Below, piece by piece: positions 62,862 through 64,000 of a stretch of 64,000 nt of DNA. How positions within the stretch are numbered: the first letter of the stretch is position 1; every line of letters begins with the position of its first letter. This DNA is from Chitinophagaceae bacterium LGM1. Lineage in GTDB: Bacteria > Bacteroidota > Bacteroidia > Chitinophagales > Chitinophagaceae. Position numbers and translations under genes: made by a program. The notes beneath the pieces are model-generated. The model saw only the letters and a program-made list of their open reading frames with translations. It did no database searches and was not told where the DNA came from. The stretch lies in NCBI GenBank assembly GCA_018604165.1, contig CP075895.1, forward strand, positions 1,573,501 to 1,637,500. Reading direction: 5' to 3'.

Positions 62862-62912
62862 CTTAAACATTCTTAAAGAAAATCAAATAGGATATATAGC
62901 CGATTAACTTTG
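62862..62912 (+). promoter_or_regulatory. Histidine kinase promoter with direct repeat
   Basis: TAACTTTG (62905-62912) fits TAnnTTTG only 4 bp before the ATG at 62917, so transcription would start at or next to the start codon. Upstream CTTAAA occurs twice at a 10-bp interval (62862-62867, 62872-62877), like a response-regulator binding site. Confidence 0.45.
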
Positions 62913-62916
62913 AAGT

Positions 62917-64000
62917 ATGCGTATTGGTAAAATAAAACCCCTGTATTGGTATAGCATAGCAGGCCTGATAATCATCAGCCTGATAGGTGTGCAGGTATAT
63001 TGGATTACCAATACCATCCGTATGCAGAAGCTGGCATTAGAGCGAAGGCTAAAGGAAGATGTAGATTTAGCAGTACGGAAAGTAGAAGAGGACGCTTATT
63101 GCTTTACCTATTATTCTCGCGCATACGTGAAAGCTGGCGAGGGTATGTATATGGTGAAGCAAAAATGGAATGATGGCGCATTTATAGGTCCTGAAAGAGG
63201 TGGGTTTCTTGATACACTCAACTTGTACAATACATTTCCTGCATCTGCAACGCGCGATACGTTTATAAAAGACAGAACCATATGGTTTGAGAAATACCCC
63301 GCTACGGTAGATGTTACGATGCGCTTTAGCTTCGTTGGGCTAAACCCAAACATCAAAGCCAAAGATGTAAACAACTATGAGGTAAAAGATATAAACAGCA
63401 CCAATTTTAAAGATGTGTTGCATAATAATTTTACCATAGATCAAGCAATAGATATAAGCCTGCTAAACCATGAAGTAAAAAGTCTGTTGGCAAAAAACAA
63501 ACTTGATACCAGTTATGCAATGGGTATATACAACCAGCAAACGGGTAGGTACGAATACCTGACGGCTGGTGCAAACCCCAAACAGTTTGATAATAGCAGC
63601 ATACGTGCCTATATGCTTGCCAATAAATTCAACAAACCGTATGAGTTGCGTTTGTTCGTGCCCGATTCGTTTATGAGTGTGGTACGCTCATTATTTGTAA
63701 TGATGGTATCATCGCTCATTATTATTATACTCTTGGTGTCTGCTTATGTTTACTTCATCCGCACTATACTGAACCAAAAGAAGCTGAGCGAAATGAAAGA
63801 TACTTTTATCAACAACATCACGCACGAATTCAGGACACCTATTACCAATATCAATCTGGCATTGGAAAATTGGTATGGTAAAGACCTGAATGGCAGCGCG
63901 CAATACCTACGCATCATAGCCGAAGAGAACAAACATATGGAGCGAAACGTAGAGCAGATACTACAAATTGCTACGCTGGAAAGCGACGTGGTGCGCAAAT
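62917..64000 (+). CDS. Sensor histidine kinase (3' end outside window)
   Basis: Open from the ATG at 62917 to the window edge; 361 residues visible. Helix 1 is at about residues 10-31 (WYSIAGLIIISLIGVQVYW). A periplasmic sensor part runs to about 247, then helix 2 (SLFVMMVSSLIIIILLVS) to about 270. The dimerisation and phosphoacceptor domain starts with SEMKDTFINNITHEFRTPI, His being the phosphorylated residue near 301. The ATPase domain lies outside. In Bacteroidota a response regulator often follows such a kinase. The input signal is unknown. Confidence 0.9.
   Translation, partial: MRIGKIKPLYWYSIAGLIIISLIGVQVYWITNTIRMQKLALERRLKEDVDLAVRKVEEDAYCFTYYSRAYVKAGEGMYMVKQKWNDGAFIGPERGGFLDTLNLYNTFPASATRDTFIKDRTIWFEKYPATVDVTMRFSFVGLNPNIKAKDVNNYEVKDINSTNFKDVLHNNFTIDQAIDISLLNHEVKSLLAKNKLDTSYAMGIYNQQTGRYEYLTAGANPKQFDNSSIRAYMLANKFNKPYELRLFVPDSFMSVVRSLFVMMVSSLIIIILLVSAYVYFIRTILNQKKLSEMKDTFINNITHEFRTPITNINLALENWYGKDLNGSAQYLRIIAEENKHMERNVEQILQIATLESDVVRK

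Overview
The window reads as chromosomal DNA of a member of the Bacteroidota, probably near the Chitinophagales (placement inferred, no marker phylogeny run). Evidence: -7 boxes of the Bacteroidota type TAnnTTTG ahead of many genes, almost no Shine-Dalgarno sequences, frequent TTG/GTG starts, two proteins with type IX secretion (T9SS) C-terminal sorting domains, GloVer-repeat and DUF4175 proteins, and many lipoproteins. Nearly everything is housekeeping and tightly packed.

Layout. 1-2.3 kb: two diverged tandem paralogs of unknown function (the first cut by the window edge) and a small lipoprotein. 2.3-6.4 kb: dnaE and trxA. 6.4-8.23 kb: an accessory pocket full of palindromes and hairpins, holding a small lipoprotein, a GIY-YIG endonuclease between 42-bp inverted repeats, and a free-standing EF-Tu domain III-like protein between 14-bp inverted repeats; both genes lie inside an outer 39-bp inverted repeat. 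This is the most unusual part of the window. 8.2-18.6 kb: mutS2 without Smr domain, a DUF433/DUF5615 toxin-antitoxin-like pair, a large DUF4175 protein, a membrane protein, a periplasmic thioredoxin-like protein, rarA, a TonB-C-domain protein and a diheme cytochrome c. 18.85-31.2 kb: the S10-spc ribosomal protein cluster rpsJ to rplO, then secY and map; it starts at its own promoter and ends at a terminator after map, so the str part (rpsL, rpsG, fusA) and alpha part (infA to rplQ) are not adjacent here. 31.2-39.3 kb: lgt, a nucleoside phosphorylase, tRNA-Cys(GCA), a T9SS-exported peptidylarginine/agmatine deiminase-like enzyme, a DDAH-like amidinohydrolase, a lipoprotein, DUF1697 and GloVer proteins. 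39.8-50.8 kb: CvfB-like RNA-binding protein, DUF4260 with a Crp regulator, AlkD-like protein, pyrR-pyrB, two GT39-like membrane glycosyltransferases, accD, smpB, a saccharopine dehydrogenase-like protein and a hotdog thioesterase. 50.9-64 kb: gyrA, TPR protein, fatty acid desaturase, cold-shock protein, miaE, a kynA-ABC transporter operon, rpsA, and the start of a sensor histidine kinase that runs off the window.

How genes fit together: the ribosomal block, secY, map, rpsA and smpB serve translation and secretion; dnaE, gyrA, rarA, mutS2 and the AlkD-like protein serve genome maintenance; pyrR and pyrB serve pyrimidine synthesis; accD and the desaturase serve lipid synthesis. No CRISPR array, rRNA, complete prophage or recognisable transposase was seen.
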